NCBI RefSeq assembly: GCF_030272615.1
Contig: NC_081405.1
Span: forward strand, 309,535,374-309,599,373
Source of the DNA: Cryptomeria japonica
Lineage: Eukaryota > Streptophyta > Pinopsida > Cupressales > Cupressaceae
Length of the DNA: 64,000 bases
Direction: 5' to 3'
Shown here piece by piece: positions 13,141-25,260 of the stretch; the first letter of the stretch is position 1; each line of letters opens with the position of its first letter. Under the pieces are notes generated by a model. It saw nothing but the letters and a program-made list of their open reading frames with translations. It did not search any database and was not told the origin of the DNA. A program made the translations under genes and the position numbers.

Positions 13141-13289
13141 ATTGGGAAAGGACAACACTAAGTTTGAGGGATTCGGGTTTTCATATTTGTTGTTACTCGC
13201 AAATAGGTCCAACTTATGCATCAACAAGCATATCTATTCCAGATCAGCATGGCACGTTATGAAGATGATTTGTTATTATTGTAAATGCA

Positions 13290-13930
13290 TTGAACCGACA
13301 TGATGCATCAGATATTGATTCATTTATAAACTATTTTATTGTAACATCTTTAGTGAGCCGACCTACTTAATTGGTCTTAGGTTATGGTATAAATGTAAGA
13401 TCTCATTTGTGAGATTAATATCGGATTGGGAAAAAGGATTGTAATAAGGTATATGAGAAATAATTAGAGTTGTACACGCAGACATCATTTGAGATTGAAG
13501 GAAGGTTTGAAGAAGGCATGTCAGAGCTAAATCGGTATTGAATCCAGCATATGAAGATGCTATTTTAAGCAGTACATTACCATTGGATTTAACCATCCAA
13601 TTGTAGTTGGTGTGACTCCCATTTTATGTTTGAGCAGTGAGCTCTAGGTATTTGGCCTTTTTGCATGTGCAGACTCCATATTGTACACACATACTATCTA
13701 CAGTAGTATCATCTAATTATGGGTAAGGCTTCCCACCATGGTTTTTCCCCTTACATGGTTACCACATACAAATATTTGTGTTATGTGTTGTGGATGTTAT
13801 TGTCTTTCTATTTCATGCATTAATCTTTACCGGTACTACAATTGACTGATAAAACTATCTACTGGCATAAAGTTTGGTTTACTAGTATTAAGCATTAAGT
13901 TTTGGTTAAGTTAATTTTGGTTACCAATCC
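13290..13930 (+). mobile_element. decayed Copia-type LTR-like segment
   Basis: This segment shares landmarks, in the same order, with the well-defined LTR at 53752-54949. These include 'gtgagctctaggtatttggcc..ttgcatgt' and the characteristic CCACCATGGTTTTTCC followed by a short gap and cac/atgtat-like sequence. Neither end nor a primer-binding site could be placed, so it is a truncated or eroded LTR of a related family. Confidence 0.5.
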
Positions 13931-15000
13931 ATGCAAAAATACTTGAAATATGCACAAAGAAAACAACATTAGTACTAAAGAAAACAAAAGGTTCCAAGTC
14001 AACTAGTTAAAGAGACCTTAAAAAAAAAATACTCAATTGCTAACATCATTATCAACATGTTATTGTAAGAGTACAAGTGTAATTATAGAAAGCAATGCAA
14101 TGTACACCAATTGATCTGAGAAGAAATGAAATCTACTCGCCAACAAGGTATGCTATGTTACATGAATGTTGTAGTGCAACAAAATGATCACACTATAAAA
14201 CCCCTCTATTCTAGGTGATAAATATTCGAGGAGACATAAACAATATCAACCTAGAGTTAGAGCTAGGGTCTAGTTGTTGTTCAGTTGTCATCTCTATTTT
14301 GTTGTTCTCTATCAAATTTTGTGTTGTCAATTCTTGTCTACTTAAAAAATGGGAAAGGTATAGATGAGGGAGCTAATGTCCTACACCCATCCCCTGCTAA
14401 TGATACAAATATGCTACATATTGATAAGGAAATACTAGTGGACTCTCTTAAATATTTTCTTTATTACTTAGGATCATTGATTGTTAATCAAAATATTATT
14501 TCTTTCTTTCATAAACTACTAGGTGGTAATACCCCTAAACTAGACAAGGGAAAACCCTTAGATATCTTTGAGTCTTCATGTGTGGTGAATGGTCTTGAGA
14601 TTGAAGTTCTAGAGGTGGTAATGAATGTTTTTATTTAAGATCTAAAACTTTCTTTTATTAGTAAGTTCCTTTCCTAATAAAATAATATAGTTCAAGTTCA
14701 AAGTTGGGTGGACTTTTTTATCATTTTTGGGGAATTTTGATAACAACTATGCATTGAAATATATTTACTTCTAAATATTTAATTTATGTCGAAGCTTAGG
14801 GTTATAAATAGAGTTAGTCTTATGATTAGCAGTAGAGTCAAAAGTAAGGTTAGAGTTTTTGATTAGGATAAAAATAGGTTTTGAAGGGGTCCTGAAACTC
14901 TTAGAATCAAAGAACTATCGTTGATTAATGGACTAGACTACCTGGCAACAAATAACAGGTTTTAGAAAGGACCTTAAACCTTCTAGACTTACGAGAATCT
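13931..15000. other. no recognised gene; one unassigned open frame
   Basis: A plus-strand frame at 14285-14638 encodes 117 aa with mixed polar and acidic composition (…GKGIDEGANVLHPSPAND…). I recognise no family and see no supporting context. The remainder is AT-rich. Confidence 0.35.
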
Positions 15001-16510
15001 AGAACCCAAAAACCAAAGACTGCACAAAGCATAAACAATAATACAGAGCAACCACAACCATTCAAACATCAAGCAAACTTCAAGAGTGAAACATTACAAA
15101 ACAGGCTGGTCTAAGAAGAGGGTCTAAGTCGGCAAACAATAGACCTCAACAAACCAAGAATGAGGGTTTTTCAGATAGCCTCAGCCAAGAAGAAGGGTTT
15201 TCCTAGGCTCTAATAACCTATAATAGAAACCCTGGGCCATAAAAAGACACAAAGCCTAAACCTAACGAAAAACAAACACTGACCAAATTGGGCCGTTGAA
15301 AACTCCTAGCATCGAGCTAGTCCCTGAAAGAAAACAAAAAACATAGGGTTTCCCTAGGCTCCCTTAGTGTTGAGAGTGGGTTTTGCAAGGCTCCCACAAC
15401 CTTTTAAGTTTTAGACAACAACATCTCTTTCTTAAAGCATGATCTAGGATACATGGATACAAGGTTTTAAAAAGACTCCCTTAACCTTAAACTTGAGGAA
15501 GAAAAACACTAAGAAAATCATACCCTTCATCCTCTCAACCTAAATAGGAGAATAAGAAAGGAAAAAACCATGAAGACCAATCTTCGCTCCTAAACAGTCA
15601 AGAGACAACATATCATTAGCCTCCCAACAACATTTCCTAGTCTCAACCGCAACATCAACCTTTACCTCAATAGAAGATAGGTCATCTCCAACACCATCTA
15701 TCTTCACCTGTAAAGAATATAGGACCACATCTATAGGGAAAACCAGAGAAAACTAAAGATATTGAGGAAAAACCAAAGAAAAAAGGAGAAGCCAACCCAA
15801 GAGCCAAAAGGGATAGAAATATTATAAACCTCCCATAAAGAGGGTGTACTAAACAACACCCAGAGGACCACAATGAAGGGCTCCAAAAATTAAAGATAGG
15901 GAGGATAACCCATATCAGCGAAAAGGTTGCCATCCCCGTGAAGAACATCAGGCTCAAAATCCTAAAAAAAAGAGACCTCCTTCCAAAAAATAGGTCCATG
16001 CAACGGAGTTGACAACATCTCCCAAAATGACAACAAAAGAAGTAAAATAAACCCCAAATGTAGAACACCTACTCTTCCCTCGAACCAAACTAGCCATATG
16101 GAAGAAAATTAGGGCATAAAAAGGTGTCTCCACAAAAGAAGAGCCTCCAAAAACAATCCTAATTGAGAAAATAACAACCGCCCTAAACATAGAAGGGAAA
16201 TAGGCAATAGAGCCCTCGCCAGCGATGGAAAAAATAGAGTGGAGAAAGGGAAAGGGGAAGACCTCAACACATCCTACACAACCCTCATCCCCAGCTGAAA
16301 CTCTGGCAACCCTTTCACCAACAACATCCTCCTGAGTCCTAACCCAAGGCATCCCAATCCAAACACACCAATCATAGAGCGCAACCCAACATCCAAGTGC
16401 AACCCTAGGGAAGCGATCCAACCATCATCCTCATCATCCACTTCATCATCTCTGCCATCAGAATCTCCTAAAACCCTCGCTCTCGCCTCACTTCCCACTC
16501 TCCTCATTTC
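15000..16510 (-). other. GC-richer degenerate block, probable decayed transposon, minus strand
   Basis: This block stands out from the AT-rich surroundings. It has three overlapping minus-strand open frames (16507-16274, 16421-15954, 16068-15682) in shifting frames, as expected for one frameshifted coding region read leftward. Translations have an acidic DDEVDDEDD stretch and hydrophobic parts, but no motif I can name. The plus strand is A/C-rich across 15000-15540, like an untranslated region. A retroelement gag-like or 5' leader region is possible, but I cannot demonstrate it. Confidence 0.35.
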
Positions 16511-18265
16511 AAAATTCTATAGTTACACAAAAAGTAAGTTTAGAGTTACAATTATGGTTTTAACCTTTTTGAAGACCTAAATTTGTATGATAGTATTAAT
16601 TAAATATATTTAAAAAAATATTTAAATAGTTTATATTGATTTAATTTTTTTTTAAATTATAAGTGTACCTAAATCCTACAAATTGCATATAAAAAATTAT
16701 TTTTTTATTTTAAGGTCTAAGGTTATAATTTATTTAGTATAATTCACTTTAAGTAACATAAATTAATAAAACTTTAGATTATAAATAATCTGACATAAAT
16801 TAAATTTAAATAATCATAATAAATAATTTTCTCTAAGAGTGATTTTATTATTTATCCCAATTAATTAGAGTTAAGAAATCAAGGTTAAACTAATACTAAG
16901 TTTGCAATAATAATTATTAATAATTATTTCTATAAGAAATTTAATTATTTGTAATTAAAATTAAAATTAGCATTATAAATAAAATTAAGATTGATGATTA
17001 TCATGGTTAGTATCAAAATAGAATTAGATTGATGATTATGATTATGGTTAATAGTAAGATAGAATAGGGGCTATAGAATTGAGGTTATAATTAGTGTAAT
17101 CATCAAGTTTAGAATGAAATTAGGGTTATAATTAGATTTACAATTATAATTAGGGTCAGGATTACAAATCAAGGTTATAATTATAATTACTATGAGAATT
17201 AGAATGTAGTTAATTTATTCTTGAATATAATAGTTCTAATTATATGAAGAGTACAAGAAAAGTCTAGAAAATAATAAAATATTATTACATTTGTATAGTT
17301 TTAAATATATTTATGTTTTAAAAACCAATAAACAAAAACATACTTTTCAATCATGTGATTTATTTAAGTATTTTTATTCTTAAGATGAAGTGAATTTTTA
17401 ATGGGCAATAGCACAATGGAGCTTAATTTAGCTCGTCATGTTTTCCCTAAATAGTACTTCTAAATTTAGTTTAGGGCATCTTTGTTCTCTTTATATAAAC
17501 ACATCATTGTGCATTGCAATTTTATTTAGTAACCTTTTCTTTTGAGGAATATGACATATTTTTCTTGCTACTTTCATTTGTGGAAGGTGTTCTAGTTTGT
17601 TGTTTGATCTTGCAGACATGTGTTGCAAAATTTTAAAATTAAACCTATATAAATTTAACTCATTTTTTCTTAAAAATAGTTAAATATTATATGTAAATTT
17701 TAAAATCTAGCATATAGAACATTGTATATGAGATTTAGAATTTTGAAAAATGATAACTATAACAATTAAAATTACATCATTAATTCTCATTGTTGACTCT
17801 TCAATTATTCATCACTAATTTTTCATAGTTTTCATGCAAATTTTCGTAGTATCCTTACAAATTTCCTTTTAGCTCTCTTTGTGTTTCTTCTCCTTTCAAT
17901 ATTTTATTATTAATTTTTATTTATTTTTTTAAATGTTATCATTTTAAAACAAAAACACAATAATTTAAATAATGCTATGAAATTAATATCTCATTTTTCT
18001 TATATTTTATTTCAAGCAAAATTATTGAGGCTTTAATTTTTTAATAATTATTAAAATAAGATTTCATTTTTATTTATTTAATTAATATGTGCTTATTTAA
18101 TAATTTATAATTTTAAAAATGCACTTTTCTTTTTATCTAATTAATTTTAATTATCAATACTTTTTGTTTGATTGATTATTTAAATATTCCTATTATTTAT
18201 AATTTATAATTATTTTTTCACATTTAATAATCAAACAATAAATTACAATTATTTAAATTTTTAAT
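16511..18265. other. very AT-rich spacer, nothing recognised
   Basis: Dominated by AT-rich simple sequence with recurrent 'ggttataattag/attagggt' and 'taattatta'-like words. No open frame of note and no transposon terminus seen. Confidence 0.6.
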
Positions 18266-18628
18266 TATAAAGTTTTAAACACTCGTGAAAAATTCTATTT
18301 CTTAGCTAATAATGGTTAGCATGTGGAAGTGGAGTCTTTCAATCAATACACATAAGCGATTTGGACAACATTGAAATGATGTTCAAATCTAAAACTAGAT
18401 TTTGTATAAAAAAAGTGATTGAATACTTTGCATACGACATCATCATTTGAGGGAAAATAGAAATTATGTATTTAATATTATATTATTAAGAAAATGTGAT
18501 TGATACGGTGAAAGTTTCCTTGGGGTATTTCACAAACGAAAGTGGGCGACAAGATAAAGATGAGAGGACATGAAATATATCGTTTCCCAGCCTAAGGCAA
18601 GTATCTCCTCCATCACTGAAAGTGCGTT

Positions 18629-18734
18629 TCATGGATAATATTTGGCATTTGAGAAAAAGCTGGCCTTTTCCTCAACTATGAACAGCCGGATGGATTTGGC
18701 ATTTGAGAAAAAGTTCCTCGAGTATGAACTCTGA
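18629..18734 (+). pseudogene. sulfotransferase 3'-end remnant
   Basis: The last ~30 codons and the stop (TGA 18732-18734) match the 3' end of the gene at 7619-8548: NSRMDLAFEKKF...EYEL then TGA, followed by the shared 3' UTR (acataaagaaaccgtcccat). Upstream, the sequence jumps from just before the parental reading frame (parent ~7412) to the last codons (parent ~8490), so ~1.07 kb is deleted. A ~55-bp piece of the C-terminal region is also locally duplicated here (TTTGGCATTTGAGAAAAAG occurs twice). It cannot be functional. Confidence 0.85.
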
Positions 18735-18998
18735 CATAAAGAAACCGTCCCATCAAACTGTGCGTACCCTCTGCTCATTGTGTCCATCATTGTTTTGCAG
18801 AGTGCAAATAATGTACCCTTGTCTTCTTTTATGTTCATAAAGCTTGATCTATGTATTATATCGGCGGCGTCTAATAGTCGTTATAGCAGTCATGTTTATA
18901 ATATCCACTCTTGTCATATATTTATACTATATATTGTAAATAAAGAATCCATATGTAAATAAAAAATTTGTCAAATGTTAATCAAAATGGACCAATAC

Positions 18999-19124
18999 TT
19001 TAGTACAACCTTAGTTGGTCTACTGGTGGAGAATTTGTGTTCTTGAAAGAAAGGTCACAAATTCAAATCTCACAAGGGGATAATGTATGCACATCCCATC
19101 TACTTCTGCCCATCATCGATCAAC
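18999..19124 (+). mobile_element. tRNA-derived SINE (126 bp)
   Basis: The insertion is bounded by a perfect 16-bp direct repeat, CAAAATGGACCAATAC, at 18983-18998 and 19125-19140. Inside, CCTTAGTTGGTCTACTGG resembles a pol III A box and AAATTCAAATCTC resembles a B box, at tRNA-like spacing. SINEs are copied by LINE machinery and typically leave target duplications of this length. There is no poly(A); the end is '..catcatcgatcaac'. It is not a working tRNA gene, because no cloverleaf with a 3' acceptor strand is seen. Confidence 0.8.
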
Positions 19125-20777
19125 CAAAATGGACCAATACAAACATCAAAATCTTTAATTAACAAGTAAAATAGATCATTTTTTGTTTCAAATAAATTAT
19201 CATAGCTATCTACTATAAATGTGTCATTTATAAAATAAGATTCTCACTTAAACAAGTACTATTATCATAGTGAAAAGGTATTATTCTTATGTTTATAACT
19301 ATTGGGGTATCAATGTATTTGCATTGGAGTATTTCATATTAATATTTTTTTCTTATCACAAATATAAAAGGTGAACACAATAAATACCTTGTTTTTCTCC
19401 ATGAAATGTGAGGGATTGTCCAAAGATTTTAGTGTTCAACAATTTGTCCCTTTGTGTTCATATAAGTTTTATTTTATATAATAATATTTTTTATAACAAT
19501 AGATATATTTTTGTGATAAACTATTGGTCCTTTGGAGTTGAATATAAAAGTTATAGATAAAACACATTTATTATTACTAATAGGTATTTGGTCCATTTAA
19601 GTTTCATATAAGTTATATTTTACATAAAAAATGTGATATTAAATTATTTACAAATGATAACTTTTTATTCAATAGTTACGGATTTTTAGATTAAGCTTTG
19701 ATCGAATCTTTAAAAAGTCATTTTTTGTATGCTTCACACTAGACGTGTTATTTTAATGACTTGTATGATGATTCATGCCTTTGAACCTTAGTTGTAGATA
19801 GTTCAGGTGTCCATATTAGATTTCTACAATAAATGGAGGTCTTATGATATTCCATGTGACGGCTACATGTTGACAAAGTTATCCCTAATGACTACTGGTC
19901 CCTCTCCCCTAGTAATAATCTTCATTAGGGAGATCTAGCTAAAATGAGGGAGATCCTCATGGATGCAAACTTTGAACTGCAACACATAATGGTTGATAAT
20001 TTTTCTATTGACCACATCAGTAATTGAGTTACTTAAACTAATCCAATTTGAAAACTTTTCTCTTGAGTTGGGAGTCTTTGCATCACAAAAGTGTTTAATC
20101 AAATATTCCTCACACCTTACTTCTTTGATAGAAAATCAAGCTCTAAAAATTCAACTAATGATAGGCCAATTCGGTCATGTAGCAACAAACAAGTGAAAAT
20201 AACATAAATAGTATGCATAGTTTCATGGAGGTAATGATCAATGATAAAAAAACATATAATAATCTATTATTAAAGTATTTGTTACAATTTAGAGAGTGAA
20301 ATGGTAATATAGTAAAAACTGACAATTTATCATATATGGTTGGGGTTGTTATTGTATGCTTTTTGGATATTTAGTATCGAATAAGATCCAAAATTATTTA
20401 AGGAAGAATCAACAAGTGTTTTTACAAAGATTATATTTATGTTTACTAGTTAAAAAAAAACATAAGTATGAAAGTATGCTAGTATGAAACACTTTTGTTT
20501 TCTATCATTTATTTTCTCATAAATTTAACATATTGTATCCTATCACTTACTATGCGAGACAAATATTATCTTCAGTTTTTGAGGTATATTAGGTATAGTG
20601 AGGGACTTTTTGCATTAAAGGGTTTTCAAAACCATTAGCAAAAAAAGTGGGAGATCATAGATCAATGTTTTGTGACCCAGGTGTTCTCTTTATTTTTTAT
20701 TTATAACCCAACATAATAGTAAGAAAGGGATTAGATATAAATCTATCATGCGAAATCACATAACATATCGAGGTTAC

Positions 20778-20801
20778 CTTTTTTTTTTTCTTTTTTCTTT
20801 T
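20778..20801 (-). other. poly(T) tract, likely poly(A) tail of a minus-strand retroposon
   Basis: A T-rich run with two interrupting C's begins exactly where homology with copy A of the segmental duplication ends. That is what a minus-strand LINE or retroposon 3' end inserted here would look like. I could not identify coding sequence for that element to the right. Confidence 0.45.
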
Positions 20802-22841
20802 GAGGTAAAGTGCAAGCACATAGATATATTAATAAGGTAGAGTATAAACACATACAAAATATAAGGAAAGCTAAGATAAATTATCAAAGTTGGAGAGAGC
20901 CATGCTCAAACACAAACCAATACTAACTAATAGCTAACAGATCTAAAACCAAAAAACATGCTACCAAAGGTCGATACTCACTCTGTAAATTACCCATTTT
21001 AAAAACCGTTTTAATATAGGGCCAAAAAAATAATAACTATAGATATCCCCAAATACAACAATGTGCACAAAAGAACAAATTTTGCTATAAGTTGAGACTC
21101 AAAGACAAAAATGAAAGAGGGCCAAAACCCAAATCAGTGCATATGAGCCCTTGAACTAACCTGTAGGGTTAGCCCCCCCACCCCCCAACATTTATTTAGG
21201 AGTAGCATTGTCCTCCTAAGGAAGAATATTGCTAAACTTGTACCTGACAAAATTTTCATTTGCAATTTTTTTCATTGTATATGTTCCAAAGTAGCTTCTC
21301 TAATTTTGGATGGTGAGGTTGATGGAGTATGAGTGAATGAAGAGAATAGAATAAGTGAGAGAATAGAGTAGCCTTAGATGGAGAGATGAGATCCAAAAAA
21401 AGTCCTTAACTCTCCCTCAAAAACTTACAATTGTTTGAGTCTAGGCTAATCTTCATTGCATTCTAGGGTTTCTTAGCCAAAAAACATCTTGGAAAAATAC
21501 CACTTACACAACCCTTACCATTGAAAAAATCATACCATCTAATTGAATTATTCAAATCCTTAGGAGATACAATGTATTCCTTTATATATTTTGGCCACAA
21601 GCGTAGCAAGGAAACATAGTTTTGCAAGATATCAAATGCATTTGAAAGAAATGCAAAAAACTACTTCAGAGTGGAAAAAGTGCCTTAGAGCCATAGGATA
21701 CACTAATTTTTCCCCAATGATGGTGATGATTTCTCTTTGGGTCTTGGAATAGTCCCAAGAAAAAATGCTTCATGTTCTCTTGCATAAATGTTCCAGAATT
21801 TAGAAATTCTACGCCAAAAACTAGAACAAATACTTTGTAATTGATATGCTTGTATTTCATGGTAAGTGAAGAAGAGAAAACAACAATCACTACTGAGAAG
21901 ATGGAGCCAAAAATGACACCTAAGTTATCCAACACAATCACCTAGGAGAGCTCACAAAAATCCAAAATGGGGATCTTTCTCCCCACTCACCTATCCATTC
22001 ACTACACATCCAACTTAATAGAAATTTTGAAGCAACTTTAGGATAGACCTCAAAATCATTCAATCATTCAAAGGAAATATTCTTAAGTTACTAATGGAAT
22101 CATAAATACACTCTCCATACCCTAGTTTAGGACCTATAACTTTCTTTGAAGTGAGTTGCTTCCCAACTAGGCTAGACTCCTTGTAGCCCTACTTAGAGGG
22201 TTTTTCTACTATAAATTTCTATACATACAGTTTCAAGACAAAATAAAAATATTTATGGATACATTTTTGGTTGTTTTATAGCATCAAATTTTCCCTAAGG
22301 GTTGTTTTGGGACAAGTACCTCTATTTTTTACTTGTAAAGTGGTTTTTAGGCTTAATTAGGCCACTTTTACAAAGCAAGTATGTGATATCTTGAATCCAA
22401 CCCCCCACTCTCAACTTTTGTATCATAGGCAGGTTACAAATAGACTGAATCCACAAATTTTATCAATTTTAACTCTCACCAAACCACCCTTCTATCAAAC
22501 ACTTATTTAGGCATCCTTTATGCTTGTTCAAAGAGGGTTTACTGGATCTACGCACTCTAGGCCTCAATTCACCTTATCAACACCTCAAAAACATATTGTA
22601 GGGTCTACAAATTCTTCTCAAAACATTCTCCTCTTTTCCGCAACACCTTTTCATCAAATCTCAACTCATAGCCATCATTCTTGACTAAAAACATGCATGA
22701 AACCAACTAGTGCATCACTCCAAAATGAAACAGGAAAGGATCTCAACACTTTAGCCACAATCTCAAATTCCCAATACTCCACTGGAACATCTCATCTTCA
22801 ACACAGGATAATTCACTTTCTACATAAATGAGGTAATTTTC
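20802..22841. other. unassigned, probably retroelement-derived
   Basis: No domain recognised. A minus-strand frame at 21666-21941 (91 aa) has no identifiable similarity. If the poly(T) at 20778 is a tail, part of this is the 3' region of a minus-strand retroposon. The right part merges into sequence downstream of the Copia gag fragment, whose frame decays after 22842. Confidence 0.35.
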
Positions 22842-23230
22842 TCATCTTCCCATCTTCAACATTTCATACTTTCTCTTCAAACTCTGTAACAAAGAAACTT
22901 TCACTTGCCTGTCAGCTTCATACAAAGTCTCTAGCTTCTTCCACATCTCATGAGTAGTTTGTATATCCATCACATTAGTCATCTCATAATTAGACAAGGT
23001 ACTCAATAATGCTTCCTTAGCTCTAATATTGAATTTAGCTTCCTCTATCTCATCTGAAGTGGTAGGGCCATTCTGAGGAGCATTATGCACATCTTATTAA
23101 TCTTCCAATAGTATTACCTAATGCATCACAAATGACATTCCATCTAGTTTTTCTAGAGAGTGTAATTCATTCCATCAAATCTCAGACTATCCTTCTTAAA
23201 AGAAAAGGTTTCCATCCTGGATCTACTCAT
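22842..23230 (-). pseudogene. Copia gag, N-terminal part (UBN2-type), partial
   Basis: Gag forms the virus-like particle that packages Copia RNA. Reading leftward from ATG at 23230, the protein starts MSRSRMETFSFKKDS and is interrupted by stops and a frameshift. It then runs open at 23090-22842 with NGPTTSDEIEEAKFN, EMTNVMDIQTTHEMWKKLE and a basic KRKYEMLK end. The Trp-Lys-Lys-Leu and LYEAD motifs are typical of the plant Copia gag (UBN2) domain. It lies just inside the primer-binding site of the LTR at 23272-24546, so it belongs to an element extending left from that LTR. It is broken and truncated. Confidence 0.78.
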
Positions 23231-23257
23231 GCAGTCAAGGTTCTTCTAGATGATCTA

Positions 23258-23270
23258 TCTCTGATACCGA
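23258..23270 (-). other. primer-binding site (minus-strand Copia)
   Basis: On the minus strand it reads TCGGTATCAGAGA, matching the initiator-tRNA-Met site of plant Copia elements with one or two changes. It lies one base from the LTR edge at 23272, which fixes that LTR edge and the orientation. Confidence 0.7.
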
Positions 23271-23271
23271 T

Positions 23272-24546
23272 TGTTGGCACCAGTGCAACAAAATGAGAGG
23301 GGGGGAGGGGTGAATTAGTTTTCTCACAAACTCATTACAATTAAAACTTAAATTGAGATCTAATTATTAGCAATAAAAAACATAAACTATCACCACATCA
23401 ATAACACACATAAAACCAAGATTTTTGAGGTGGAAAACCTGGTTAAGGGAAAAGCCACGGTGAGAACCTACCCACAATGAGATAATACCCTGTTAGGAGT
23501 AAATGAAAATATTACAATGGGGAATGCACATGCATTTAGGCATACTGCCAATGGCTCACTGCTCAAATCACAAGAAGGGCTACAACCCAGAGGAAGGCTT
23601 AGTGTTTTACAAAGATCAAACAATAATTTGGATTACATGAACTCCAAAAATAACATCTCCCAATGCCTAGTGACAATTCCAGTTGAGCACAAATACTCAA
23701 ACTCTACTCTTTTCACTTTTTGAAACTCTTTCTCACTTCTCCTTTGCTACTAACAAGTCAAATCAATATTTGCAACTGTAGACACATCTCACAAATGAAT
23801 ATTATATATATTTATATAATTCATCAATCTATATTTCAAGGTTGGATAAACCCTCAACACAAATTACAAACTAATAACCTCACATGCTACAAAAATACAT
23901 GTAGACTCAAACAATGTCGGCTAATACATAATTTGGACCCAAATCAATACTGCAACCAAGAAACACCACCAAGAATTATGCCTCGAACATCTGCAACACA
24001 ATACAATCAGCAAGAATGTCACATAACATGAAGAAGACCACAAGATCAAGGGAATTATCAATAACAAGCACAACAATCAATGTAGACCATCAAAATGGAT
24101 GAGACCCAATCTAGAAACATCTACAAGCAACGTGAATCACACCAAAAACAATTACAACATCACCACTTACTAGAATCTCCATCATCATTTTTCTGAACCT
24201 CAAGAACACATGTTGAACTGAGTATCAAACTGAAGGATTCACGTGTGGACTTCCAAATTACAAATGATCTAAATTGAGGGCACATATGAACGTCCCAAAC
24301 ACTCTTCCAAATTTGCAAAGCTAGATAATTAAATTTCGGAGCAATGCAAAGCACAAACTAGAATATAGAATAACATGAACAATTGAATGACCAACCATAA
24401 TGATGGACCTTATAACTCGATCAAATAAACATGCGGATCACTGAAAATTATTCTAAATCAACTAAACATACATATCTCAAAACTCATCCAATCACAACAG
24501 CTCAACTACAACACACTGGCCAAACCATTATGCACATAACTCAACA
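23272..24546 (-). mobile_element. Copia LTR (~1275 bp), shared by two internal regions
   Basis: The plus strand begins TGTTGGCACCAG and ends ...ACTCAACA, giving TGTTG/CAACA ends. On the left it abuts a primer-binding site and gag; on the right it abuts a polypyrimidine tract (polypurine on the minus strand), then RNase H. So the same LTR is the 5' LTR of sequence to its left and the 3' LTR of sequence to its right. Its U5-like end contains the GGGGGGGAGGGGTGAATTAG stretch, similar in style to the LTR at 53752. An alternative right edge, next to a second pyrimidine run at 24579-24591, cannot be excluded. Confidence 0.68.
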
Positions 24547-24549
24547 TAG

Positions 24550-24560
24550 CTCTCTCCCCC
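24550..24560 (-). other. polypurine tract of the minus-strand Copia element
   Basis: CTCTCTCCCCC on the plus strand, i.e. GGGGGAGAGAG on the minus strand, three bases from the proposed LTR end. This purine run primes plus-strand DNA synthesis in LTR elements. A second candidate is at 24579-24591. Confidence 0.55.
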
Positions 24561-24776
24561 ATAGGGTTTTTCACATGCTTCTCTCCCCCTTTGACATCAA
24601 TGCAAAAGGCACATATAGCACAAATATTGATTCTCTCCTCTTTGACACACACTCTAACAATTTTGAACATCTGAGATACACCACTGACTACTCCCCTCAA
24701 GTAGTAGCCTCACTCATCAATTTGGATCACAAGATATCTCTGTCAAGTCCACCATATTGATGCAACTCCATGCATC

Positions 24777-25260
24777 TTACTTCTCATGAGGGGAAATTAC
24801 TCCTAGTTTCTCTCTAAGATACTCAAATGTATCTTTATGCAAAGGCTTCATGAAGATATCTACAATGTGTTCCTTTGTAGATACATACTCTAGTCTGGCC
24901 TCCTTCTCATTCACCTTCTCTCTCAAGAAATGAAAATTGATTGATATATTCTTGGTCTTTGAATGCAATACCCGATTCTTAAAAATCTTGATAGCACTTG
25001 AATTATCATAGTATATGGAAATAGGCTCATAAAAAATAACTCTGATATACTTCAACCTTTGCATCATCCAAATCAGTTATGTACAATTACTAGTAGCAAC
25101 AATGTATTCATCTTTTGTAGTAGATAAAGATATTGCATTTTGCTTCTTACTCATCCATGAAACCAATCTCTTACCCAAGAAAAATATACCACCACTAGTA
25201 CTCATTCTATCATCAACATCACCTACCCAATCAGCATCAGTGAAAGCACTCAAAGTAAAA
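24777..25260 (-). pseudogene. Copia RNase H domain
   Basis: Minus-strand frames 25553-25077 and 25067-24777 contain the RNase H landmarks AFTDADWVGDVDDR, TKDEYIVAT, YYDNSSAIKIFKN and VDIFMKPLHKDTFEYLR. The C-terminal block VDIFMKPL is near-universal in plant Copia. RNase H degrades the RNA template during reverse transcription. Stops split it near 25070, where a Met marks the next open frame. It is the 3'-most coding part of the element whose LTR is at 23272-24546. Confidence 0.88.

Larger units (their letters stand above)
18268..20777. repeat. segmental duplication, copy B
   Basis: Paralogous to 6905-10410 (see that entry for matching blocks). This copy lacks the MITE, has lost almost all of the sulfotransferase reading frame and the 9183-9558 block, and has gained the SINE at 18999-19124. 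Its homology ends at 20777, where a poly(T) run begins, pointing to an insertion there. Confidence 0.75.

Noticed and set aside
19008-19080. tRNA gene
   Set aside because: A/B-box-like words are present, but no complete cloverleaf or paired acceptor stem; the 16-bp target duplication identifies a SINE.
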